64,000 nt of DNA from Siphonodentalium dalli (taxonomy: Eukaryota; Mollusca; Scaphopoda; Gadilida; Siphonodentaliidae). The stretch is from the NCBI GenBank assembly GCA_032622095.1, contig CP136061.1, positions 186,748,369-186,812,368 of the forward strand, given 5' to 3'. The position numbers and the translations under genes are program-made. A model generated the notes under the pieces. It had not been told where the DNA came from. It saw only the letters and a program-made list of their open reading frames with translations, and made no database searches. Shown here one piece after another: positions 1 through 11,759 of the stretch. The number at the start of each line of letters is the position of its first letter. The stretch's first letter is position 1.

Positions 1-18
1 AAATCCTTATATTGGTTA

Positions 19-147
19 CAGTCATGCCCAAAGTAATTGACCCTTTAACCACAGCATAATTATGGGTAATTTTTCAGGATTTAGAATCATGAAAAAATAC
101 ACACAATTTTGCTGTGGTTAAGTGATCAATTACTTTGGTCATTACTG
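19..147. mobile_element. Palindromic MITE, TA-flanked
   Basis: CAGTCATGCCCAAAGTAATT inverted as AATTACTTTGGTCATTACTG, flanked by TA. Contains CCACAGCATAATTATGGGTAA, shared with the element at 11411-11607. TA flanks suggest Tc1/mariner-type mobilisation. Confidence 0.6.
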
Positions 148-439
148 TATGTAGATGGAGTTAAACCTCACATCAGTGTGTTGGGGATTTGGACCTTGAC
201 TTGGGACCTTTGGTTTTTAACGCAACAAATGCGCGTACACCTTATACACAATTTTTTTATGTAACCAGAGTTTTTCTTGGATAAGATGAGTTTGAAGCCT
301 GCTTATATTTCAAAATGTTGTCAGTTTTGTATTGTCTGCAGCGGATCTCGACGCGTTGAAGCAAAAGTTACAAAAGATAAAATGTGTATGTGACGAGACT
401 ATAATACAAATGAAAAAATAAATTGAGGGAGGGGTGGGC

Positions 440-1150
440 GATACAGGGAACTAAGGGTTGAACCGATATAAATTTGTAGAGCAATAACGACCAATGTTGA
501 CATATTATGCATATCAACTCTACTGTTGCAACAAGGCTATAAAATAGGGGGGTGTCAGAATCTTAGTCATCTCTATATAGTGCCAGAATAGTCATTTATG
601 AGTTCTATAAGATGTTGGGTTGGTTATATGGACTCGGAGAAAAAAGGGGTTTGTACCGATGAAGTTGATGAACTGACATAAATTAGTGGATCGATGTTGC
701 CATGTAATGCATCGTGACTGTACTAAAGCAGCAATTATATAAAATTGGGGGGGGGGGGGGGGGGGGGGGTTATGAAATTATCTCTATAGTTGGCACCAGG
801 ATTATATAGAAAGGAATAGCAATTGATATACATATACGGTATACTATAGTAATACCATAGACATATAAGTACAAGTATCACGAGATAAAATATTACGTAA
901 CATGACTATATACCGACGAAAGAAATAAATAAATTGGACCGGGATTAGAGGTTGGGTTGGTTATATGTGGATAATTGGATATGGAATTCATACCGATGAA
1001 ACGATACAAATTAGTGGAGCGATAAAGACACTTAGTCAGGCTACGCGGGGGAAATAGGGGTTGATACGATAGACCGAAATAAATTTGTCGAGTGATAATG
1101 ACCAATGTTGACGTATAAAGTAACGCGACTGTACTGTCACACAATTATCA
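440..1150. repeat. Diverged tandem units and a poly-G tract
   Basis: Three to four diverged copies of a roughly 200-bp unit with GGGTTGGTTATATG, ATACCGATGAA and AATTAGTGGA/AATTTGT.GAG. A G-run lies at 748-769. No gene. Confidence 0.55.
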
Positions 1151-1682
1151 GGTAGAACCGGTCAAATATGACAGGGTACAGCACGTAACTATTTCTTAGA
1201 TCGAAGAATTTTTTATTTTTTTTTTTATGATAAAATTTAACATGGGATTTGCCATTAAAATAGATTTATGTCTATAAAACTGTCATTTTTCAAAATTTTG
1301 AGCTGAAACTTGGTGTGTATGTGTATAATACTACTATATTCTTAAAATGACAGAGTTCAGCGCGTAATTATGTTTTAGATGGAAGAAATTGAATTTGTTT
1401 TCGATAAAAAATTTACAGCGTGTACGGCCTACGGGTCATTGAGTATGCTCAATTTTTGTAAACAAACTTTTGTCAATAGCCGTTTTGGTCAAACTAAACC
1501 TTCTTCGACCGGGACAGGAGATCCGAATAGTAGCTAAGATGTATTTAGATAGAATTATCAAAAGAATATGACCGATCAGGGTACATTTTAAGAGAATAGA
1601 GTGGAGAAATCTTGGTGATAATTCCAGAAAATAAAGATCGAGGAGAATCACAATTAAACTTCCCACAATGCACTTCACTAAA
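1151..1682. other. No recognised feature
   Basis: AT-rich; short ORFs only, none with family resemblance. Confidence 0.4.
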
Positions 1683-2146
1683 CCAGGGGTTCTCAATGGG
1701 TTACACATTATTTTCAGTCTATTAGATTATTTACATTTTCAACAACAAGTGACTTTAAGTTTACAATTTCAGCCTGTCCTGACTCTATCGATACGATTTA
1801 ACACATTTTCAAAAACGTATTATACACCGGTGGCGTTAACTTTACAATTTAAGCATCTACGTGATTCTATCGGTACGATTGAGTAAGGTACAAACAAGAA
1901 TACATTAGGGGCTCCCAATGGGTTATATATTATTTTCAGTCTATCAAATTATTTATATTTTCAACAACATATTATTACACCGGTGACTTTAAGTTTACAA
2001 TTTCAGCCTGTCCTGACTCTATCGATACGATTTATCATATTTTCATAAACATATTATACACCGGTGGCGTTAACGTTACAATTTCGGCATCTACGTGATT
2101 CTATCGGTACGATTGAGTAAGGTACACAAAATCTCCAAGAATACAT
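1683..2146 (+). repeat. Two tandem copies of a roughly 224-bp unit
   Basis: GGTTCTCAATGGGTTACAC and GGCTCCCAATGGGTTATAT start the copies; both contain CAGCCTGTCCTGACTCTATC and end ATCGGTACGATTGAGTAAGG. Confidence 0.8.
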
Positions 2147-2265
2147 TCGCCCTGTACACCACACAATATCAAACTCACAGAAGCTAGAAACACCACAGGT
2201 GGCGTAACAAGCAAACCATAATCAGAAATGGTAACGCCCTCAAGATCATATTATATTAGCCATAA

Positions 2266-2313
2266 ATATAAATTATAATATAAAATATATTGGTTACATG
2301 AATGCACCACCTC
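2266..2313 (+). repeat. 48-bp direct repeat, left copy
   Basis: ATATAAATTATAATATAAAA continuing to CACCACCTC recurs at 5906-5953 with two mismatches; the pair brackets the LINE fragment and the A-B repeat block. Confidence 0.75.
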
Positions 2314-2526
2314 AGAATTCCGTTAAAACAACTAAACCTTCAAATTATTACAAAAAACTACGGCTTATATTACTGCAGGTTTCTCATTCACCACCCTAAA
2401 CATCGAAAGCAATTAACACGGTCATAATAGTTACATACTGCAACTATAAGACATCAAGCGAATACACACCCCACGAAAACCCGAAATGTGTTGTCCTGCG
2501 AGAAATCCCATCGCTATAGCTCAATT

Positions 2527-3123
2527 TGACACGGCCAGATTAGCCTTCCTACAATATCCTAAAACAATAAATCTTCTCAAATCATCGGCATAGTCAACAA
2601 AACTTTCACGAACTTGGACATCGACACTTTCTAATCGCTCTACATTAGCATGGTCAGACCTATCATCGAATACTGTAACTCTGCATGGAGCCCACATCAC
2701 AAATATCAAAGCATTGTATTAGAGAAATACAAAGAACAGCAACGAAACTAGTTCGTCAAATCAAAACTCTATGCTACCGAGACCGAATGATAAGACTCAA
2801 TCTGATGTCTTTAAAATATTGAATATTTAGAGGAGATCTAATCGAGGTATATAAACTGTTGAATGGTCATTACAATATCAATGCCTGTGGCCTATTACAA
2901 AGACATTCATCAGGAAGAACAAGGACATACAAAAAAGCTACAGATGCCCATTGTTAACAAGGCCATCAGTGAGGCCATAGGAAAATAATTCTTCACGCAG
3001 AAGGTGGTAAATAGCTGGAACTCTCTGCCAGACTTCGCTGTTGAGGCTCCAACACTCGATCAATTCAAAATATACATAGACTCATTCTTCTATTATATAA
3101 AATACGAGTTCGACAACATGTAA
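2527..3123 (+). pseudogene. Degenerate 3' end of a non-LTR retrotransposon (LINE) reverse-transcriptase ORF
   Basis: In broken frames the sequence gives SMVRPIIEYCNSAWSPHHKY and, from 2992 to the TAA at 3121-3123, FFTQKVVNSWNSLPDF and VEAPTLDQFK. These are the hallmark C-terminal motifs of CR1/L2/Jockey-type LINE ORF2 proteins (Y-C-S-P-V-W and F-F-x-x-R-V-I-x-x-W-N-S-L-P). Stops and frameshifts interrupt it and the 5' part is missing. A GAT/ATG microsatellite follows about 100 bp downstream, as is common at LINE tails. Confidence 0.78.
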
Positions 3124-3227
3124 ATGTTCAAGTGACTCACAAGTAAATATCGAATGACGATACATATTTTTGCAAACAAGCATTGCAAATAATGTTATTA
3201 GGACGAAAAGTCGCAAGACTTGTTCCG

Positions 3228-3260
3228 TATGATGATGATGATGATGATGATTATGATATG
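3228..3260 (+). repeat. (GAT)n microsatellite
   Basis: GATGATGATGATGATGATGA tract. ORFs across it owe their Asp or His runs to the repeat. Confidence 0.9.
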
Positions 3261-3560
3261 ATTGATAGAACAAACCAAAATTATGATGATCGTGTCGTTA
3301 TTTGTTTAAAATACGTATCAATTGACATATTCGCACCCGTTCCCTCATTAAAATCAACATATATCGACAATTTTAGGGGGCCTCCGCGAATTCGGGGATT
3401 TCCGCAAATAGATGTCCGCGAATACCGACCTACTGCGAATTGTCACAACCGGAAAAACCCATATCTATTTATAAAATGCCCAGCGAACCACAGTATACAC
3501 ACGAGGGGCGTTAATGAGATAAAATCTTGGCCTATTTGGCCTATCAAGATAATATTATTA

Positions 3561-3563
<3 letters not shown>

Positions 3564-3631
<68 letters not shown>
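3564..3631 (+). repeat. (TA)n microsatellite, about 34 units
   Basis: Uninterrupted TATATA run immediately before the A-B repeat block. Confidence 0.95.
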
Positions 3632-5890
3632 TAGCAGGGGGACCCGACTTTGTCCGGGCTGTTTCCCCTTTGCTTTTCGGCGAATTGCGCGATTTGCCCT
3701 TGAATTGTCCATTTTGAAGGTTAAGGTCAGGTGGGGGTCACGATTTGACCCGTCCAAAACACTGCCCGGACAAAAGTACCCGACAAAAGTACCCGTCGAA
3801 ATCCATCCGGTTTTACCCGATTTGACCTCGAATTGATCATTTTGAAGGTCAAGGTCAGGTCGGGGTCACGACTCGACCCGTCCAAAACACTCAGTGGACA
3901 AAAGTAACCCCACGTATCAAATTTCGTCGAAATCCCATCAAAATTCGCGATTTGACCTTGAATTGACCCGATTTTAAGGTCAAGGTCACATCGCACGGGC
4001 AAACGAATAGACTTACGACACTCCCCATACGAAAGTATCCACAGACACTAATTTTCATCGAAATCCCGTGATACTCGGGCGTTCGATCTTGAAATGACCC
4101 GATTTCAAGGTCAAGGTCACGTCGCACGGGCAAATTAACAGGCCCATGCCACTCCACGGCCGAAAGTACCCCACATACCAAGTTTCATCGAAATCGGCCG
4201 TTTTCGAGTCCATCGCGAACACACACACACACACACAGACAGACAAATTTCCCAAAATATATAATAGACTAGCCGATGAGCCCGACGTTGTCCGGGCTAT
4301 TCAAAAACCAAATTTCAAGTCGATAGCTCCACCCGTTTCCGAGATCTGGTCTGCGCATGCGCGAAGCTTGCGTCGCACTGGCTCGGCGACCCGATAAAAA
4401 TCGTATCCGGGGCAAGATACATTCACATAGCAAATTTCAAGTCGATAGCTCCACCCGTTTCCGAGATCTCGTCTGCGCATGCGCTGCACGGGCTCGCCAA
4501 TACGACAATGGCGACCGCCTGGTCAAACTACACACACGTACCAAGTTTCGTCCCGATCGGTCGAGAATCGTAGATTTGTATAAATGTCATACATACATAC
4601 AGACAGACATACAGACAGAATATATAAGACCAGAAGGTGACCCGACTTCGTCCGGGCTTTGACCTTGAATTGTCCATTTTGAAGGTCAAGTGGGGGTCAC
4701 GATTTGACCAGTCCAAAACACTGCCCGGACAAAAGTACCCGACAAACGTGCCCGTCGAAATCCATCCGTTTTTTCCCGATTTGACCTTGAATTGATGATT
4801 TTGAAGGTCAAGGTCAGGGTCACGATTTGACCCGTCCAAAACACTCAGTGGACAAAAGTAACCCTATAACATTTCGTCGAAATCCCATCAAAATTGGCGA
4901 TTTGACCTTTGAATTGACCCGATTTCAAGGTCAAGGTCACGTCGCACGGGCAAATGAATATTATTATGAGACACCCCATACGAAAGTACCCCCACATACC
5001 AAGTTTTATCGAAATCCCGTGATATTCGGGCGTTTGAACTTGAAATGACCCGATTTCAAGGTCAAGGTCACGTCGCACGGGCAAATTAATAGGCCCATGC
5101 CAGCACCCCGGCCGAAAATACCCCCACATACCAAGTTTCATCGAAATCGGCCGTTTTCGAGTTCATCGCGAACACACACGCCCTCACACCACACAGACAG
5201 ACACACAGATCTTCCAAAATATATAATAGACTAGCCGATGAGCCCGACATTGTCCGGGCTATTCAAAAACCAAATTTCAAGTCGATAGCTCCACCCGTTT
5301 CCGAGATCTGGTCTGCGCATGCGCGAAGCTGGCGTCGCACGGGCTCGGCTACCCGATAAAATTCGTATCCGGGGCAAGATACATTCACATACCAAATTTC
5401 AAGTCGATAGCTCCACCCGTTTCCGAGATCTGGTCTGCGCATGCGCGAAGCTGGCGTCGCACGGGCTCGGCGACCCGATAAAATTCGTATCCGGGGCAAG
5501 ATACATTCACATACCAAATTTCAAGTCCGTGCTATTCATCCGGGCTATTCAAAAACCAAATTTCAAGTCGATAGCTCTACCCGTTTCCGAGATCTGGTCT
5601 GCGCATGCGCGAAGCTGGCGTCGCACGGGCTCGGCTACCCGATAAAATTCGTATCCGGGGCAAGATACATTCACACACCAAATTTCAAGTCGATAGCTCC
5701 ACCCGTTTCCGAGATCTCGTCTGCGCATACGCGAAGTGGGTGCCGCACAGGCTCGCCAATATGACAACGTCCACCGCCTGGTCAAACTACACACACGTAC
5801 CAAGTTTCGTCCCGATCGGTCGAGAATCGTAGATTTGTATAAATGACAAACAAACATACATACAAACATACAAACAGAGGTCTTCAAAAT
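3632..5890 (+). repeat. Alternating A-B-A-B repeat block
   Basis: Unit A (about 3632-4270 and 4635-5230) carries CCCGACTT(T/C)GTCCGGGCT, then tandem blocks of TTGAAGGTCAAGGTCA and CGTCGCACGGGCAAA, and ends in CA/CAGA microsatellite plus AAAATATATAATAGACTAG. Unit B (about 4271-4630 and 5231-5890) has GTCCGGGCTATTCAAAAACC, then repeats of AAATTTCAAGTCGATAGCTC, GAGATCTGGTCTGCGCATGC and GTATCCGGGGCAAGATACAT, ending in ACATACAGACAGA. Both start with GTCCGGGCT and end in microsatellite, so they look like relatives of one non-autonomous family inserted in series. ORFs here are repeat shadows. Confidence 0.75.
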
Positions 5891-5905
5891 ATATATGAGA
5901 TATAT

Positions 5906-5953
5906 ATATAAATTATAATATAAAATATATTGGTTTCATGAATTCACCACCTC
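5906..5953 (+). repeat. 48-bp direct repeat, right copy
   Basis: Matches 2266-2313. The 3.6 kb between the copies contains the LINE fragment, microsatellites and the A-B block. Confidence 0.75.
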
Positions 5954-5959
5954 GTTATA

Positions 5960-7645
5960 ATATTTCAGTCTGAAATTCCAACAAGTTTCAAATATTTTCA
6001 TACCTGAAATATCCTCAACTTTTCAAATGTCTCAACTTTGGAAATTTAATAAGTTATATTGTAGTGTGGTAGTGGGAGAGTTGAACCCAGAACCCAGAAC
6101 CCAGAACTCATTCGACGCGGAAAAACACCAGGAACAACATATCCAAAATCCGCTCATGGGAAAATTCAGGATCCAAGATGGCGTCCAAAATGACTGTTGT
6201 AATTGGAAAATGTTGAATTTCTGCGGTAGGTGTTCCAACTGATGCCAAGTTCGTAAGCAATTGAAATATTCACAAACAATGCTTAGTCCTGACAATATAT
6301 GTAGAATGTCTGTCCCAAAATAGCCGCAAAGATGGACAAAATCGAATGAAATTTACAATGTGGAAAATTTAATAGCTAGTCCTATAAAAGTTAACAAACA
6401 TTTGCTTTATACGAGGAAGAATGATTGCAGAGTGTAAAAGAAATTTTTGATAAGAGATGTACAAATTCTCTCTAATGTATCTCACGAGAGATCAAGCGAA
6501 AGCAGTGTCTCGTACAACGGTTAATTATGGACTGCTGGATGCCAAGAAAAGGAAAAATTGTCAAGTTGAACTAAAATGATAATTTTCCTCAATTTACTCC
6601 AATTAGACCCACTAAAAAAACTGGATGGACCTCATAATCGCAGGTGCGCAGGTTCACACAGTTCTAAATATTTGTGCTAAGTTTAAAAAAATTTGACGGA
6701 ACAATGTAGGAATACAAACTCGGAGAATGTTGTGTCCATGAAAAGATGGAAAAGAGACGGACAGGCCAGACAAGCTGATTGCTACATATATTTACCCCCA
6801 TAACTTCATTACATGGGGGGGGGGGGGGGTATAAAAACTTGGGAGAGAATTAGCCATTTTGTGGGTAAATAATTGTGCTGAAGCAGCGGTGATAATTCAA
6901 TGTTTCTGCAGCAGTTTATTACACTTTGGTGCAATTGATTGTACTCGGGCACAACTGATTGCACTTGAGGGTGATTCAATTGTATTTCCCAAATGACAAT
7001 AATGAATCAACAAAAGCTGATAAGCAAAGGCAAATATAGAAAATAATAGATTGATTTATTATAAATAATGATACATAACTCAAAACCAATCATTTAATGG
7101 AACAACATTCTTCTGGAACAATTATCATATACTATTTCAACAAGTGTAGATTAAATAATCCTGACAGACTAAAAAAGTGTGAAATACTGTGGTGCAAATA
7201 TTGTGTATTTATGTTTCAACAATTTATAATGGGCAATTGCAATATTGCTGTATTGAACCTTGCCCTTTCTTCAACATGGACATCAGTGATTGTCAACCAT
7301 TAAAAAAATGCGGCAATGTCTTAATTTAGTCAAAATAATGATATAAGCAATGCATAATGTATTCTTTCAAATACAGACTTGAAGTTACATATTTAAAGAC
7401 AACATGCATAGTGAGAGGTAATATTGAGATTAAAATGAAATGAAACCATAATTGTTTTAATTTCACCAGTGTATTGAATTAATAATTGTCGTGTGATGTT
7501 ACAATATGGTTGACCATTTATCAATAACTAATCACAAATATATTTTAAGCCAGAAGGCATTCAACAGCGTCGATCTTTTATGTCACATCATTGCTATCAA
7601 CCACTATAACAAAAGCTTTAGAAGAACTAACACATCTGCAACCTT
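5960..7645. other. No gene recognised
   Basis: AT-rich intergenic DNA with a short run of GAACCCA at about 6081-6105 and a poly-G at 6818-6829. A segment at 6600-6700 resembles 17560-17650 (an old dispersed repeat). Confidence 0.4.
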
Positions 7646-7651
7646 TTCAAA

Positions 7652-9214
7652 TATGGCAAGCCGTTTTCACATTTTCGATTGATTTGGACTTAAGTCCAAT
7701 TATTTGGACTTAAGTCCAAATAATTGGACTTAAGTCCAAATAATTGGACTTAAGTCCAAATAGCGAATAGCGAATTGTACTTAAGTCCAAATACCACATA
7801 ATTGTGAGTTTGGCGAGGAATTGTACTTAAGTCCAAAATGAATTACACTTAAGTCCAAATACCGATATTTTCATCTATTTGGACTTAAGTCCAATTCCTC
7901 GCCGAATTAACAATTATGTGGTATTTGGACTTAAGTACAATTCATTTGGACTTAAGTCCAATTCATCTGTATAAGAAACACCCCCATCAGATATTAAGCA
8001 GGTCTGGTTTTGCTCATAGGGCGGAGTTGTGGGAAAATGGCCGTCCCAAACTATCGTCAAAGCACTCTTTCATGTTTGTCAAAACTCGCTTTCGTGTCTG
8101 TCAAAACATTACATCGACTGAGTTGACATCGCTTGAGGTGGCCTCACTGACCATGCTTCACTGATCAGTCAAAGCATTCTTTGATGTCTGCATTTTATTA
8201 GTATGGTGGGTAAATGTCCGGTGGGCAATTGTCCGGGTGGGGAAATGTCCGTATACCGATAATAATGTTACCAGAGTCCGACCAGGTAGATAAAATACCA
8301 CCCCTTGCTCTTTATAAATTTAACCTGATAAAAAAGTTACAACTTATGTACAGGGTCCACACTCGATCGAGGCTGCATGCACTAATGGAATTATGGCTGC
8401 TAATTTGTTTATATATAAAGCGTATGTTAACACTGATTCTGAGCAATATATAATGTAAATTATTTTTGCAATTTCCTTCTGACCAAGCTAATTGATGCAA
8501 AGAAGTCTCTGTAGAATAGATGGACAAAGTTAACCGAGGCTGTGCTTCACGCAGTCATTACAATAGCAATAGAAGGGGAGTCACTCTAATCTATTGTTTT
8601 GGCATAATTTGACTTTCGAGTACACCCTTATTACATTGAGTTTGAAAACCGAGCAAATTATACAAATAAGACACTTAGTAAATGCAATAAACGAAAATGC
8701 GTGTAGCCTACACTTCATGCTGTCAAATAACAATTGAATCAAGTCGTGAATTAATTTTACTTCATTCATGCATGCAGTTAGCATTTATTAAGATGCCAAT
8801 TCGGATTCGAAACATTTTCAATCTCGGCATGCCGAAAACAAGCCACGTGGCAAAGGGGACGTACGGAGTTAGTCTTGGAGTCAGGAATGCCCTGGTTAGT
8901 ACGAGTTTGACTGTCAATCAAAACTTGCAGGAATATACCATTACAAAGAAGGGGACTATCGTTTCAAACCAGATGAATTGGACTTAAGTCCAAATGAATT
9001 GGACTTAAGTCAAAATCAATTCACTAGTCCAATAATTGGACTTAAGTCCAAATAATTGGACTTAAGTCCAATTCATTTGGACTTAAGTCCAAATCAATTC
9101 GCTAATTGGACTTAAGTCCAATTCATTTGTACTTAAGTCCAATTATTTGAACTTAAGTCCAAATAATTGAACTTAAGTTCAAATCAATCAAAAATGTGAA
9201 AACGGCTTGCCATA
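7652..9214. mobile_element. 1.56-kb TIR element with arrays of TTGGACTTAAGTCCAA, 6-bp TSD
   Basis: Ends TATGGCAAGCCGTTTTCACA and TGTGAAAACGGCTTGCCATA (perfect inverted), flanked by TTCAAA at 7646-7651 and 9215-9220. The self-complementary 16-mer TTGGACTTAAGTCCAA and close variants occur about 10 times at 7682-7965 and about 9 times at 8976-9183. Positions 7765-7970 form a further large hairpin. The middle kilobase has no recognised ORF, so it is non-autonomous. Confidence 0.85.
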
Positions 9215-9289
9215 TTCAAACCATACATGTGTGAGTTAAATGTTTGTAAAGATTTGCAGAAAGTTTTTCCCACCTCCAGTTTAAAAAAT

Positions 9290-9467
9290 GTGTAGCTATA
9301 TTAAATACAATACTTATTCCATGCCAATTTTGCACAGAAGTTGAAGCTTGGCATGGGCCTTCGTAGTATGGTACATGGATATCTTGCCAGCTTTTGACAT
9401 AATTTTCATATGGAAAACCGATGTTGACCCACTGATCTAAGAAACGATAAAAAAATATTGATTTATT
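9290..9467 (-). other. Possible orphan exon (low confidence)
   Basis: On the minus strand a strong acceptor-like tract (TTTTTTTATCGTTTCTTAG, ending near 9438) precedes an open frame reading DQWVNIGFPYENYVKSWQDI, then HVPYYEGPCQASTS, reaching a GGAG/GTGGGA donor-like site near 9277. No family is recognised and no partner exons were found. It could be part of a gene downstream of RIBC2, or chance. Confidence 0.18.
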
Positions 9468-9489
9468 GATGGAATCACCCTCCTCGCTG

Positions 9490-11408
9490 TACATTCATAT
9501 AATACATTTAACATTTTTTATGTGCAGACAAGTGGTGATTTTAAGTGAGGGTTATTTCTTATTCAACAATGAATATCCTCCCGATGATCAATGCTTTCCT
9601 AGGTACCATGGCGGAACCAACAAATAATGAAGTTTTATGGAATAAATTTGAAATCTGTAGTATTTAAAAGACTCTGACTTCTGATTTCTGGTAAACATTC
9701 ATATATAAATCATCAAACCAATATGTGTTACATCAATTTTGTGTGAAAGCCATCATCTTTTTATACAAAATGGCTTCAAATCGTTTACATGTCTAGCACA
9801 GCCTATTGTGATTGTCAACAGAGCGAAATAGAACCCAGCAATGGCTGCTTAGTCAGTTTTCTTTGAAAATTTGTTTAAAGTGTCTTTTCTCTTGGAAATA
9901 TAAATATATAGTGACAACTGGAGACACTGCATGTAAGAAATTTATCTTGTCGACAACTTTTATGAAATTAAGAAATAGTTCACTGAACATTAGTTTGAGT
10001 CCAGTCCATGAAAGCGGAACCATTAGGAAATATCACATCTTGAATGATTTAGCCTATAAAATCTTATATGATATTTAGAGGTTTGTAATGGGACATTGGG
10101 TACAAGCCATATGCATATACTCGGAAAATAACAATAGCTAAAACTCATTGCAAACTCTCTACATGTGAAACACAAAATAAATAAGATGAATTTTGGTTCC
10201 CAAATCCAAAGTAAAACCAAAAATAAATAAGATGAATTTTGGTTCCCATATCCAAAGCCCCCTCGCTGACCATTTTTAATAGCACACATATCATCGGTGG
10301 TTCTAAAAGGTCGTACCTACCATTTTGGCGCGAATCTTTTTATTGCATTTTTGGAACATACATGTTCAATTACATAAGTTCCTCATATAACTTATAATTA
10401 TTCAAGTATAAATTCCATTTTTCGATGTTTAACAGGGAAATTGGGGTTCTATAATGTCGTATCTGGGTTCCCAGCGAAAATTGTTCGTTAATTCTAAAAT
10501 GTTGTAATTTTTATTTTCGAAACAAAGGATAATTCTCATTGGATTGTTTTGAAGAATAATGGTTGATGGGCGTACCCTCCTTATCCTGAGTGACAGAGAC
10601 TTATGAAGCCACGGGAATCATCAAAACTAAAATGTTCTATAGACAAGATTTTGATTTTTAACTTAAAAAGTGTTGTATAACACAATCAAATCATGTTTTC
10701 TCATCAACTGGAAGATAATTGAATATGCAAGTGTATCTATTAGAACAACTGTGATCTAAAGTGTTATTGTGCAAAGTTATTGGCAGATACCAATACTTGT
10801 TCCAGATATAAATAGTTTTTTGTGTATCCTGAACAATTTGATTTTCCTGGAGAACGACTTTTTAGAAGCCCACCAACGATTTGTAATTTGTTGACTTCAG
10901 CCTTGCATGTTCCATCAACTACTACACAACAAGTCATAATTTTTGTAGTGAAAGAACAAACATGATGTCAAGATTGTATCATAACTTACAAAGGAAACTC
11001 ACAAGGGACATTGTACTGCAAAATGAACAGCTTATAATAAAGGAAACTGTTCTGTTAGTCTTTTTACAATAATTTTGTGTGAATCCATCTGTGGCATTCA
11101 ATAGAATTTGCAGTAGGTATACCGGTACATGTATCGCATACTGGTTTTAGTTTGACTTTCTGACAGAATTGTCCATGGAATCTCAATCTTTTCAACTCAT
11201 GGCAGAAGAAAAATAGTAGTGCCAAAATTTGGGTTACTCACATGATATATATGATATAGCCTCCAGCTATGTCATATACATTGACGTCCAATTGCTTGAT
11301 TTAGATTGAAGACATTATAATTGTAATTGTAATTACTTATATTACAACATGAATTGGAATTCTAATCAATATCCCTTTGCTGCAAATCATGAACAATGTG
11401 GCTTGGCA
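9490..11408. other. Intergenic DNA downstream of RIBC2, nothing recognised
   Basis: A duplicated 32-bp segment (AAATAAATAAGATGAATTTTGG, 10166-10250) is the only clear repeat. No exon-like ORF. Confidence 0.4.
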
Positions 11409-11410
11409 TA

Positions 11411-11607
11411 CAGTAATGCCCTAATTAATCGACTCCAAAACCACAGCAGAATTATGGGTAACTTTTCAGGATTTAGTCGGAAATATGGCTTGTTGCCTCG
11501 GGGAGAGCTTTCCGATGAATGACAACAAGCCATATTTCCGACTAAATCCTGAAAAGTTACCCATAATTATGCTGTGGTTATGGAGTCGATTAATTAGGGC
11601 ATTACTG
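11411..11607. mobile_element. 197-bp hairpin MITE, TA-flanked
   Basis: Near-perfect palindrome with arms of about 85 bp (CAGTAATGCCCTAATTAATC...CGGAAATATGGCTTGTTG) and a loop of about 30 bp, flanked by TA. Same family as 19-147. Tc1/mariner-type by flank and size. Confidence 0.8.
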
Positions 11608-11759
11608 TACTTTGTCAATAAGCCACAGAAAGGATGATTCACAACTTCCTTATTGAACACTTTCTCCAAAAAGGAAGCCAATAAAATCCATACCAATACT
11701 TTGGCTGATATCGACAAATTCACATATATACATAAAAGACAAATTTTAAGAATGGCGAT

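Noticed and set aside
3183-3836. 217-codon plus-strand ORF with Asp and Ile-Tyr runs (and its minus-strand counterparts)
   Set aside because: The runs are translations of the GAT and TA microsatellites, and the rest crosses repeat unit A.
4146-5887. Cluster of 60-112-codon ORFs on both strands
   Set aside because: All lie in the A-B tandem repeat block; the near-identical peptides reflect the DNA repeats, not a protein family.
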